The position numbers and the translations under genes are program-made. DNA of 64,000 bases. Origin: Nageia nagi. Lineage: Eukaryota > Pinophyta. Within the stretch, counting starts at the first letter, position 1, and each line of letters opens with the position of its first letter. The stretch is taken from assembly GCA_050084985.1 (NCBI GenBank), contig JBITNC010000001.1:141360001-141424000 (forward strand). Direction: 5' to 3'. Shown one piece after another: positions 1 through 9,982 of the stretch. The notes under the pieces were generated by a model. The model had not been told where the DNA came from, made no database searches, and saw nothing but the letters and a program-made list of their open reading frames with translations.

Positions 1-594
1 CAAGCAGTGGGAGTGGTTAGTAGATTTATGAATAATCCAGGAAAAGGGCATTGGGAAGTAGTTAAATGGATCCTTAGGTATTTAAGGGGTACTTCTCATT
101 ACTCTTTATGTTTTGGTGGATCTAACTCTTGTTTGCAAGGATATGTTGATTCTGACATGGTAGGTGATATAAATGGTGGGAGAAGCACTACAGGTTATGT
201 GTTTACCATTGGAGGTACAGCGGTTAGTTGGATTTCAAAACTCCAACAGGTTGTGGCTCTCTCCACTACTGAGGCAGAGTACGTGGTGATGACAGAGGTG
301 AGTAAAGAATTGATTTGGTTGAAGAGACTGATGGAGGAACTGGTAAAGGTACAGGAGGATGCGAAGCTATGGAGCGATAGCCAGAGTGCTATCTATCTTG
401 CAAAGAACTCAGCCTACCATTTGAGAACTAAACACATCAAATTGAGGTACCACTTCATCAGGGTAGCGTTGGAGGATGGTTCAGTCAGTTTGGGGAAGAT
501 TCACACGTCACAAAATCCTGCGGACATGTTCATGAAAGTTGTTACAAAGGAAAAGTTGGGCTCTTGCTCAACTTGGATTGGTCTTAAGGAGTAA
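1..594 (+). CDS. Copia pol C-terminus: RT end and RNase H (partial)
   Basis: The reading frame is open from base 1 to the TAA at 592-594. It encodes the C-terminal RT region and RNase H of a Copia polyprotein, the enzyme that removes the RNA template during reverse transcription. Recognisable blocks are RFMNNPGKGHW, YLRGTSHYSL, the first acidic RNase H site GYVDSDMVGD, LSTTEAEY with its Glu, WSDSQSAIYLAKN with its Asp, RTKHIKLRYHFIR, and the terminal NPADMF block before the stop. No frameshift or stop is seen, unlike the sister copy at 58774-60267, which has three TAG codons where this copy has CAG (247-249, 352-354 and 382-384). Whether the whole element is coding-competent cannot be judged from this piece. 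Confidence 0.9.
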   Translation, partial: QAVGVVSRFMNNPGKGHWEVVKWILRYLRGTSHYSLCFGGSNSCLQGYVDSDMVGDINGGRSTTGYVFTIGGTAVSWISKLQQVVALSTTEAEYVVMTEVSKELIWLKRLMEELVKVQEDAKLWSDSQSAIYLAKNSAYHLRTKHIKLRYHFIRVALEDGSVSLGKIHTSQNPADMFMKVVTKEKLGSCSTWIGLKE

Positions 595-643
595 AGGCCA
601 AGATGAGGAGCTTTTGACCCTTGTTGCAGAGGAAGAAGTCTCC

Positions 644-654
644 AAGTGGGAGAT
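644..654 (+). other. Polypurine tract of Copia family 1
   Basis: A purine-rich run (AAGTGGGAGAT) lies immediately 5' of the LTR start. This is where plus-strand DNA priming is expected. The same tract adjoins the 3' LTR of the sister element at 58714-58724 on the other strand. Confidence 0.8.
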
Positions 655-1289
655 TGTTAGAAAAATGGAGACTAAGACAGAACCAGCTAGACAGAACCGA
701 CTAGCCAGCCAACCGGCTAAGATGCCAATAAATCTGAAGGATAGTTTTGTTTATAAAGCCAACTGGTCTATAGGGTAGTTTCTTTCTCATTTCAAACCAA
801 TTTTCAGTTGCCAAGGAGCCATGACACCTGTTCAGCAGTTGTAGAAGGGTTGGGGGTTACCTAACGACCTTCCTGATCCAACTTGGGTTTAAGTTGGGTT
901 AGTTTGTACCTATAAATAAGAGGCTTGAGTTGAGGCATGTATGTAGTTGGAATATGTGTGTATGACTGTAATTTGACAGCATTTGTGAGGTTGATTGTAA
1001 TTTTTGAGAGAGAGATTGTAGTGAGGCTTTGTTGTAACTCCAAAGTGAAGGTTGTAGCAAGGTTATGCTGCTGGTGTATTGCTTGGAGGACTTGAATGCA
1101 AAAGAGTTGAAAGCTTCTCCGTGGATGTAGCCTACACTAGGTGAACCACGTTATCTCTTGTGTCTCTCTTGTGTGATTGATGTTTATGGATGTTTATTTT
1201 TAGTAGTATGCTTAATGTTGTTTCTTCTTTGCCAAAGATAATCTAAATTGTGAATGCTCTTGGTTATATGAACTCTTTAAATCCTAACA
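655..1289 (+). repeat. 3' LTR of Copia family 1 (635 bp)
   Basis: The LTR starts TGTTAG right after the polypurine tract and ends CCTAACA, giving the usual TG...CA termini. The U3 part (about 666-725) carries several CTAG, AGCC and GGCT motifs. A TATA box lies at 911-918. The R/U5 part from about 1000 aligns with the LTRs at 57980-58713 and 62729-63443. It is about 80-100 bp shorter than those LTRs, mostly in U3. Confidence 0.9.
911..918 (+). promoter_or_regulatory. TATA box in LTR
   Basis: TATAAATA about 256 bp into the LTR, conserved in position and sequence in the two LTRs of the sister element (58375-58382 and 63125-63132, minus strand). It is the likely core promoter of the retrotransposon. 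Confidence 0.75.
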
Positions 1290-1404
1290 CATTGTAGTGT
1301 CCTTAGGTTCCCTTGGGACCCAATGTGGGTGTGTTTCCTTCATTAGTTGAGGGTTTGAATACCGTAGTTGGAGTTGTTTTTGCTGAGGGTGATTTTAGGT
1401 CATC
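1290..1404. other. Short spacer, nothing recognised
   Basis: Between the Copia LTR and the start of the Gypsy RT homology. No coding or repeat signal is seen. It may be host DNA or the broken edge of the Gypsy element. Confidence 0.4.
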
Positions 1405-1665
1405 ACACATATTTTTAAAGTTCCATCCTTATTTTTAACTAATACAACTAATGAAGAAAAAGGACTAGAGCTAAGATGGATATGAACCATATCTAGAAGA
1501 TTGTTAATATTTCTTATAATTTCTTCCTTCTATATGTGTAGGTGCTTATAAGGTGTGATCATGATGGGTTTTTTCCTAGGATCTAACTCAATAACATGCT
1601 CAAATTCTTTATGTAATGCAAAACCACTATGCATATCTCCAAATACAACACTATGCTTATCCAAA
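1405..1665 (-). pseudogene. Gypsy RT N-terminal fragment
   Basis: Reading the minus strand, fragments of the start of a Ty3/Gypsy reverse transcriptase are visible. First comes HKEFEHVIELDPRKKP followed by IMITPYKHLH, matching the DHxIELxPG...PVxITPYRHPH block of plant Gypsy RTs. Then comes LSSSPFSSLVVLVKNKDGTL, matching SPFSSPVVLVKKKDGTWR. The catalytic YxDD block is not reached. There is a stop between the blocks. The fragment directly follows the protease linker, as expected for Gypsy gene order. Confidence 0.85.
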
Positions 1666-1677
1666 TTGTTTTAATTA

Positions 1678-2225
1678 TCAGAATGATAAGAAACTTTTTC
1701 TAGAATAGTGACTAGGTATATATTTCACCATGAATAAGTTGACACCCCAAAAAATGCCATCATGATTAATTATCCTCTCCATTATTTTAGTTGAAATATT
1801 TTGTACCAAATTATCATTCCTGTCACATAGGATCACATTACACCAATTTGATTTGGACTCAATTTCCAATATTTTGTAGTTGAAGGTCATATTGCCTAAT
1901 TTATAGAACCAATATGCTCTAAGAACAACATGAGGTATCCCTTCCATGAGGTATCTCCAATTTATTTAAGATTACCTTGAATTATTTCACCATTTTATGT
2001 ATGATGAAATATCTCCTTTACCAGTTACTACATTGAAACTTGCAAATGACTCATCCTTGATCCTTTTATTGACTATAAATATTCCATCAATGAAATTATG
2101 AGTCTCTCTATTATCAATCAATACCATAATATTTTCTCCTTCCACCTTTCCTAGGACCTTGATGGTGAGAAATTGGGGTGCACTACTTAAAGTTGCCAAT
2201 GTGCCACCTTCTCCAATCACATACT
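1678..2225 (-). pseudogene. Gypsy aspartic protease and RT linker (degenerate)
   Basis: The minus-strand frame reads GEGGTLATLSSAPQ, then VMVLIDN-type strand residues and THNFIDG, the hallmark of the plant Gypsy retropepsin (normally IDSGSTHNFID). The active-site triad is D-N-R here instead of D-S/T-G, so the enzyme would be inactive. The downstream piece (1947-1678) contains VVLRAYWFYKLGNMTFNYK, which resembles the conserved VVLGVQWL...GxxxWDF linker between protease and RT. A stop lies between the two pieces near 1950-1987. Confidence 0.85.
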
Positions 2226-3200
2226 CATGGGATAAATTCTCAACCTCATAATCCTATGAATAATTTATCTCACAATTATAATTATCATCATAAATTACCT
2301 CAATTTAATGGATCTTTCCTTTCCCTAAGTAATGGTCATCCTAATCCCAAGGTTTCTTGCATGAGAAACATAGCTTCTTCCTCCTCAACTCATTTCATAT
2401 AGCCTCATCAAGTCTCTTATCTAGTGGTGCATGGAAAATAGGCCTTTAAGGATGGGATGGATTCCTACCATCATGATTTAATCCTCTTTAAATATGCTTA
2501 GAAGACTCTTACAACCTAGATCTATTTTATGTACATTCATATTTAGGTGCAATAGTGGATTTAAGTGTAGAGGGTTCCATTAATAAAGCTCTTTGAATAA
2601 CTTTATGTAGTGAAGGGGGTAAAAATTACTTCAATAATTCTCTCAAAGGATCAATAAAAACTTCTAAAAAAAGAAAAGGAAGCCTCTTATATGAAATATT
2701 GGTCACCATGATAGCAGATTTTTGAAACTCTCCTACCTAAGCCTCCACCATGGTCTTTTGCTTAAAGGAAGTAAGATCTGTAAAGTATTAATCCTCATAT
2801 TTTTTCTCAAACCAATCCAAAAGCCTTTGCCTAAACATATCAAAGATGTGAATGTTCCCATGATCTTGTGTAATCTTGTGTTATTACCAATCATATGCTA
2901 TCCCTTTAAAGTAAATCATGGTAAGTTGGAGGATGCCATCCTCCATCATTGGGCTAAGTGTGAAGTATGTTTGCAACTTTTGCAAGCATGCCCTAACCAA
3001 CATATTACCCTCACTATTGAAGATTGGTACTTTAATTTTTCTTTGTATCTCCATTTTTCCATCAAATCTAGAACCTTTCCAACTACTATATGTCTTCTTT
3101 CTTAAGATCTCCAAAAAATTTGAAAAGAAACTCCTTCATCTTATGTGTAAAAATAATAACTAAATCTTCTTCTTATCTTGGAAGGAACATGGTCTTTTTA
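2226..3200 (-). pseudogene. Gypsy gag (degenerate)
   Basis: The N-terminal part (3114-2884, minus) reads RFDGKMEIQRKIKVPIFN, QKLQTYFTLSPM and a YFKGIAYDW ending. This matches the plant Retrotrans_gag family pattern of a leading PxFxG block and a closing AxxWW block. Near 2375-2325 the minus strand encodes LCFSCKKPWD followed by HYLGKGKIH, a zinc knuckle of the C-x2-C type with its last Cys changed to Tyr. Stops interrupt the middle. Gag would have formed the virus-like particle and bound the RNA. Confidence 0.8.
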
Positions 3201-3603
3201 GGCTTTGGTAATGATAGGAAATGACATGATGTGTATCAAGCTATATCATTAATTTCTTGATTAGGTGTAGGAATCCTAGTTGCATTCTCTCTATGGGTTA
3301 CTTGACTAAGTAAGGATGTTTGTAATTGGATCATCTACTCCATAAGCATATTCATATGATCTTGATCACTTCGGATTCACTTAATTATCTCATCAAATTC
3401 TTGGACTCTTCTCTCCTTTTTTGAGTGAGGGCTTTCAAATCTCTTACTTCATTTAACCATGTCTTATTATTTCTTTTATTGGGTTCCTTCTAGTTGGAAA
3501 ATCAGATCTAGTTGTTTCTTGACTCTCCTAAGGAGTTCCTTGAAAGAGTATGAATGAATGGGTGGGTATAATAAATTATCTCTATGGGATGGCAAGATCT
3601 TAT

Positions 3604-3614
3604 CTATGATACCA
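3604..3614 (-). other. Primer-binding site (tRNA-Met type) of Gypsy A
   Basis: The minus strand reads TGGTATCATAG one base inside the LTR end. It is close to TGGTATCAGAG, which pairs with the 3' end of initiator tRNA-Met. Position and sequence fix the 5' LTR boundary at 3616. Confidence 0.8.
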
Positions 3615-3615
3615 T

Positions 3616-4565
3616 TGTAATAATCTAAATTAGAAAAAGCATGAATTATTCCTTGAATTTTAGATTTTTCTAATTATACCCTTGGTGTATTAAGAAAATT
3701 TATTCATGTATCATTTGTTCCATAATAGTTTAAAACTTAAAAAATTGAAAATCGTATGTACAAGAGCCACAAAATTTAGAATTGAACACCAAACATTTGT
3801 ATGTACAATTAGGAACAAGTTCATATCATTAATTTATAAATATATCTTAAAATGATAAAGTATGCTCTAAGAGAGCTAATGTTTGGCTCATAGTACCAGA
3901 TCTACATTAATAATTTGATCCTTGCAACTTATTGTGATAATATTCCAAACCATGTAGCTCACTATATGACTACTTAAAACCTCATGATAACTCCTCCAAG
4001 GTTGAATGAAGTACCCTCCAAGCTATCTGTGTAGATTGAGAAGCTCAAATCCATAATATTGAAATACCAAGTGAACTTAGATGGGTTTACAACTAAAACT
4101 TAAGATTTTTCATTCTTGGTTCCTACTCCTTGAGGGTTTTTTGTCCCTAAAAAGTCTCCCTACTATGGGTTTTCATCCATAAGAAGGCTAGAGAGGTGGT
4201 AAGATACTCACTCCAAAGATAGAAGAAGATGTGATGATTATTTATGCCATTTCCATTGATATCCTCAAGTATAAATACAAAAAATATATCCCAAGATGAC
4301 ATGGCTAACTATCCTAGGGAGAAAATATTATCAACATGGCTGACCTACTCTAGAGCTCAATTTTGGTTCAAATTATATCAAGGATGTCTGATAGTATAAA
4401 AAATATCTCAAAAGGAATGTGGTAATGCTGTAAGTATCAAAAACCCTCCTAACATATAAAACTCATACCTATCTAATACAAAGGATGGGGCATCCCACTC
4501 CGAGTGGACCAATAAAACATTATAATGTAACAAATGAGCAAGATCCTTGATTTGGGGACATTACA
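3616..4565 (-). repeat. 5' LTR of Gypsy A (950 bp)
   Basis: On the minus strand the LTR starts TGTAATGTCCCC and ends TTATTACA, so its ends form a short inverted repeat (TGTAAT / ATTACA). The primer site follows directly. No second copy of this LTR is present in the window. The 5 bases outside are ATCTA (4566-4570) and cannot be paired with a partner. Confidence 0.8.
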
Positions 4566-4665
4566 ATCTAGGTGCTCAATGAAAGATCATTAGTTTGTCA
4601 ACTTATAATGATGTTAGTTCATGCATAATGATAGTATGATAGCTTGCATAAGATAATTAAGGAAT

Positions 4666-5643
4666 GGGTAAGTGCAAGAAGATGAGTCCCACTTTGGAGG
4701 AAGCCTTTAACCTGCTAGGTTTTTGTATTTGTTTAATAACTTTTTTATTTTTTTGGAATTATGAAAAAATATATATCTACACAATCTACATACAATTCTT
4801 CACAAGTTAAAATAAAACATAAATTAAAAATGATAAGTTTAATTCAAATTATGCTTACCAGACATGAGCATTTTTCTAAACTATAATCATGACCAATAAA
4901 AATTAATAAAAAATAAAATAGTCATGAAAAAATACAAAAAAATATCCTCCATAATCTTTAATGTCTCATATATCTTTAACTAAAAGTATTTAAAAAAATA
5001 TTTTAATTTAGTTCCAATTATTCTTGATGGACACGATGGGTCTGTTCCTGAAATTGTACTTTTTAAACATTAGATTTTGTATTTATTTAATAACTTTTTA
5101 TTTTTTGTAATTGTGAAAAAAATAATATATGTACACAATATACATACAATTCTTCATAATATATATATAAAAACAAATTAAAAATGATAAGTTTAGGTCA
5201 AATTATGCTTGCCAGACATAGCAATTTTCCAAACGTTAATCATTATCATTAAAAAATTAATAAAAAATAAAATATTCACGAAAAAGTATCCTCCATAATC
5301 TTTAGTATCTTAGGTATCTTTACCCAAAAGATTTTAAAATATATTTTAATTCAGGTCCAATTATGCTTGTCGGATATAATGGGGGTATGGTCCTAAAATT
5401 GTATTTTTTAAATAGTGGCTTTTAAACATGCCTACCAAATATTAATTTCTATCATATAGGTATTAGATTAAATTACATATTTGAAAACTAGACTTTGAGA
5501 ACTACATTTACTTAAGTGACCTCTTTTAAGAATCGAATTCTAAGTGCTTCAAATTTTGAGATCAAGTATGAGCAAACCTAAAAATTATGGAAAATACTTC
5601 CACTTTTTGGCCAAAATTAGGACTCATCTTCTTGGACTTACTC
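4666..5643. repeat. Inverted-repeat-bounded unit enclosing a tandem duplication
   Basis: Left arm 4666-4689 (GGGTAAGTGCAAGAAGATGA + GTCC) and right arm 5620-5643 are reverse complements with about two mismatches. Between them lie two tandem units, about 4720-5072 and 5073-5416. Each starts TTTTGTATTTRTTTAATAAC and contains a shared TTATGCTTRCCAGACAT block and a closing AAATTGTA-TTTTTAAA block. No coding frame is seen. The arms suggest a non-autonomous DNA transposon. GAAT lies just outside both arms (4662-4665 and 5644-5647) and could be a short target duplication, but this is weak. Confidence 0.6.
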
Positions 5644-6579
5644 GAATCCAAATTCCAATCTTCATAGACAATATTGAAGAACACCTAAAGAATATATGCC
5701 ACTATCAAGTCTTATAATCTATTTTACCAAATTTGTCATGATTGTGCACTTATGTAGATATCTATTATATAGGTAGCTTGATGTTGATCGTCCAATCCTT
5801 AAGCCATGCATTGCCTACAAACAAGACACACATTAATCCACTATATTGATAATTATGATAGTAACATAAATAATTGAAATAACTTTATAGTATCAATAAT
5901 TAGATTTTAAATAAATATAAAATCAAATTAAGGTATTTACCCAAAGATTTTTTTTCATAGTTACCTTAGTCCCAATGATCCTCTATCATGGTGTGATGTA
6001 TGAAGGTTAATATGATTTATATGATGTCATGTTATTGGTCAAATTAGATCCCGTACTCTAATTTTGAGTTAAATAGTCAATTGCAAAATGATAAAAAATA
6101 TAAAAATTCTATTTTCAAAAGTCATGGCCTGCAAAGTTTTTATTTGATGAAAATCATAATTATATCTTAAAAAATATGGTATGAATTTGTCTTTAAAACC
6201 ATTCTATAAAGTGATTCATTATGTTCTTTTATTTTTATTCTCTTAATAACTCATCAAGTAGGAGTGAAGGCTTGTAAATATTTTGATAACTTAGGTCTAC
6301 ATCTCATAATCTTTATGGTAATTTAAATATAAAATAATCATTATTAATTAAAAAACCATACAAGTTGAGATTACAAATCTAAACTTCTAATTACAATTTT
6401 TGAATGATATTTATGTTATATTTTTTCATCCATATTGTAATATAAAAAAAGGGAAAATGTAGATACCTAAAAATAATACCAAGACACATTTAATATATCT
6501 AAATACTTCAAATATTTTTCTTAATTATATAAATTTAGAAAATTACTTAATTTTATACATAACAAGATCAAAAATAAGA
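5644..6579. other. AT-rich stretch, no gene seen
   Basis: No coding frame, LTR or known repeat is recognised. The text is AT-rich with few CG pairs. Confidence 0.5.
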
Positions 6580-6966
6580 AAATTGAGCTCATCTTCCACA
6601 TATTGCAGTCATATGCATATAATTTTGTTCATAAGCTTTTAGAGTTTTTGATATCTAGATATCAAAAATTGTAGATATCAAAAATTACAATCCATACTTT
6701 AAATATCAAAGTACAAAAATTATCTATATCAAAATTGTTTATATCAAACTACAAAAAATTATCTATATCAAACTACAAAAATTTTCTATATCAAAATTGT
6801 TTATATCAAACTACAAAAATTGTCTATATCAAACTACAAAAATTGTCTATATAAAAAATTCTTGATATCTAGATATCAAAATTTTGTAGATATCAAAAAC
6901 TACAATCCATACTTTAAAGATCAAACTACAAAAATTGAGCTCATCTTCCACATATTGCAGTCATAA
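6580..6966. repeat. Nested short tandem repeats with palindromes
   Basis: A ~35-bp sequence beginning AAATTGAGCTCATCTTCCAC occurs at about 6580-6613 and again at 6931-6966. Between them, a block with TTGATATCTAGATATCAA (an 18-bp perfect palindrome), GTAGATATCAAAAA and TACAATCCATACTTTAAA occurs twice (about 6648-6712 and 6863-6929). These blocks flank a run of ~24-35 bp units built on CTATATCAAACTACAAAAAT. The array looks like local slippage or duplication. No function is evident. Confidence 0.75.
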
Positions 6967-8999
6967 GCTTTCTGATCTTGATTTTGGAGTTACACCTTCT
7001 AATTTTTGTCTACAAATACCCTTGTAATAAATCTAAAAAATGACAAGAATAAATATTTTTTAAGATCAAACTTATCCATCTTCAATTAAGTACTGCTATT
7101 TAATTTTTATCAATCTATCATAAATTCTAGTTGCCAAGCTTATCATCAAATTATAAACTAATCTTCAATGTTAAATTGGCTATCATTGCAAGTCCCCCTT
7201 CACTTCATCATTATCTAAAATAATTTTTACAATTTAATGATCATGTTTTCTTTTCCTTTTCATAGCATCACCATCCTTTACAACCAAAAAATTATAATTC
7301 ATATTTTTTCTACTATTAGAATTTATTTTCTATGCCAAAATCAAACTAAGTCTAGAATATCTAAAGATTCCTATATAGATAATATACATTTATATGTTTT
7401 ATTTAGTTTTATATATTTTAAATTCATCAATTTGTATTATTTTATTTTTATCAAAATCTTAATTATTTTTTAGATTTATTATCATCCTTGTGAGTAGTAT
7501 AAATATTCAGTGGATATCAAAATAGGGCTCTAAACAATATGTGTGTAAACGTTTTGTAGGTACACCATATGGATTTGAATCAATAAAGAAAAGAAATCAA
7601 ATCTATCAAAATCAAGTATTTATTTATGTTAATTATAGTCCATATCGTCGTTGATTTCCTTACATTATTTTCTTTAAAATCAATTATTCCTTTATAATAA
7701 GATTTGACATGTATCATGTTCCTTACAAGAAAGAGTGATTTTTATTCACCCATAATAGTCCCTTATGGATATTGCATAATGTATGTACATAGCATGACAT
7801 CCTCTTCATGCAAGTTTGGCCCTTACAACTTGAATTATAAATATTACCAATGAAATTTCTAGAAATAATCCCATGTGATATCTTTTAATCAAAGGCTTTC
7901 CAATTGGAATTTTATATTGATGGTTACATAAGAATGAAGATGATACTCACATCTATCCAAAATCATTGTTGGTTTGATAAAACTAGAAGAACATTCATCA
8001 TCTAGTCTTAGGAGTAATACTAGGTGTGAGTATTATTAACAATCACCCATTTAGCCAAGAAACATGAAAGATTGGGTGGATCTTGAATGTTGACCACAAC
8101 TCTATTTTATTTATTGATCATAAAAATTTGGAATAATATTTTGAGATTCATTTACTTTCATAAATATTTTCTTGTATGGAATGAGAGATAGAAAGATCAT
8201 ATCTTCCTAAAATATCATTTTGAACAATGTTGGTCAAATTATTTTCAACCTTTTTTATGCCCTGACAAGATTTTTTTTTATGGATTGTAAGATACTAATG
8301 CAAGTGGTTAATGTAATATCTATTGCTTCTACCTTTGAGCTGTTAAGTTAGTATGATGCCATGGATAGTGGTGGTTAATCATATAATGTATTAAGAGTAT
8401 CATCTTGGAATAAGAATTATATTATAATTTTATGCATACTTTAAATATACAAATATGTAGACTGATTATTAATGTTAATCATCACATAATTCTTAGCAAA
8501 GATTACTCTCTTTTTTTTAACTTTTTCTTTTTTTTTAATCAATTTGATAAATGTTACTTATTTTCAATTACCTTGGAATATCAACATTCTAAGACTCTAC
8601 TAAGAGTCCCTGTACCCTTAACTCATACCAGAATTATGAAAAAAATAAAATAAAATCATTCTACAAACATAAAAATAAATTCAATATGCCATGAACCAAT
8701 ATTCACTTAGAAATATTATATTTGTTTCATATCGAAAATGAGGAATAACTACAAAGATTATATATATACTCAAATAATTATTCATAACGTAACTTATTAA
8801 GTGAGGTAAATAAATATAATACCTAATTTAAACACCACTCTACACATGAGTGAATATCCTAGTAGATAAATCAGGTTCATGTATGTTTATCGTATATGTG
8901 GAAACATTTAAACACCGTGGAATAAAATGAAATTTGAATTTCCTTTTACAATCATAGAATATGAATCGAAGAGCAAAATGCTTCAAAATTTACCTGGTT
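6967..8999. other. AT-rich stretch, no gene seen
   Basis: Short open frames here (for example 7237-7473 and 8432-8653) are low-complexity, rich in Ile, Phe and Tyr, and match nothing I recognise. A T-rich run at about 8509-8540 could mark an A-tail for the pseudogene to its right if that is a processed copy, but the distance from its stop (about 950 bp) leaves this open. Confidence 0.45.
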
Positions 9000-9493
9000 A
9001 AGCATAGATTTGTTTATCATTTTTCTCGCAGAGAACCAAGCAAGATAGTAATCTCTTACAGGCCATAGAAAATGTGCTCATAGTCTTCCACAGGTTGTTG
9101 GCAAGAGAAATCTCATCTTAGTTTCAAGATAGCTCAATTCGACAGCACAATCTGCATTATGTGTTTCGTCCTTTTAACAGATTTCATTAATCACCTTTTC
9201 AATTGAAAACCAGAAGCAAAGACACAACAAATCCCTCAAAAGATTATTGCATTTCAAAGACATGGATATACTCAAGTCTTGTAAAGAAACACCGCAGAGA
9301 TGATGCAACAATATAAACTTGGCATTTAGCATTTACAGCCCAAGCATCAAGAAAAGAAATGGCTCCTGAATCTAACAACACCTCCAAGATCAAGACCCGG
9401 AGAATATGAAAAACTTGCTAATCACTATCATTCTTTGAAGAAAAAACTTCCCAATTGTCTGTGGTGGTCATGATATTATCATCTTCCCTTGAA

Positions 9494-9982
9494 CTACAAT
9501 TGCTTGACCAGCCAATGTGTGTCCTCGCCGTTATCATAGAAGCCGGGTATTCTTAAATGAAGTTTGTAGCCCATCTTATTGAAGGAAATTAGGTCTTCCC
9601 TGTTGATGGCACAGACGCGAACACCAGTTTGGCCCACTCCAAAGACGTAATACAAGGCTTCGTGAGCGGCCTCTATGAGCTTTGTAGCGATGCCCATCTT
9701 TCTGTAAGGGCGCATAACCGCCAGGGAATTGGTCTTCCCAAAGCGATTATCTGCAAACCTCCAGTCCTTGTTCTCCTTTCTCTTCGTTCCTGGGTTCATT
9801 ATCGTCCCAAGCAAGTAACTCACAATTTTGTTTCTGTGATCCTCGGCAACATGTGCAAGCTGAGGCCACCTAAGAAGGTGTTCAGCATAAATTGCAAAGC
9901 TGTAAGTCTCGTCGAGGCACATGTAGGAACATGTCTCGATTGCAGGCTAATCGGCTGGGGTTGCTCGTTGAATGCAAACCAT
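9494..9982 (-). pseudogene. NAA10 (ARD1)-like N-terminal acetyltransferase pseudogene
   Basis: NAA10 is the catalytic subunit of the NatA complex, which acetylates protein N-termini as they leave the ribosome. From the ATG at 9982-9980 the frame starts MVCIQRATPAD, like plant NAA10 (MVCIR.AT..D), then meets TAG at 9949-9947 (codon 12). It is open from there to the TAG at 9496-9494, and an inner Met (9922) gives 142 codons. Seen downstream are LRWPQLAHVAED, KIVSYLLG, SLAVMRPYRKMGIATKLIEAA (with the acetyl-CoA motif R-x-x-G-x-A) and a closing YDNGED block. The family HGHIT strand is replaced by an insert, and the long plant C-terminal tail is missing. There is no intron in the match. The block is visibly richer in GC and CG than its surroundings. 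It may be a processed copy or a recently lost gene. Confidence 0.85.

Larger units (their letters stand above)
1..1289 (+). mobile_element. Copia element, family 1, 3' part (cut by window edge)
   Basis: This is the last part of a Ty1/Copia LTR retrotransposon running off the left edge. In order it shows the end of reverse transcriptase and the whole RNase H domain, a polypurine tract, and a complete 3' LTR that begins TGTTAG and ends CCTAACA. It belongs to the same family as the full element at 57980-63443 on the other strand: the RNase H proteins are nearly the same and the LTRs align along most of their length. The other LTR lies outside the window, so the target-site duplication cannot be checked. 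Confidence 0.95.
1405..4565 (-). mobile_element. Ty3/Gypsy element A, 5' part (LTR-gag-PR-start of RT)
   Basis: On the minus strand the order is LTR (4565-3616), tRNA-Met-type primer site, gag with a zinc knuckle, aspartic protease, linker, and the first part of reverse transcriptase. Homology then stops near 1405. The rest of RT, RNase H, integrase and the 3' LTR are absent from the window, so the element is truncated, perhaps by the event that brought in the Copia element on its left. All coding parts carry stops and frameshifts, so it is an old, dead copy. Confidence 0.88.
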
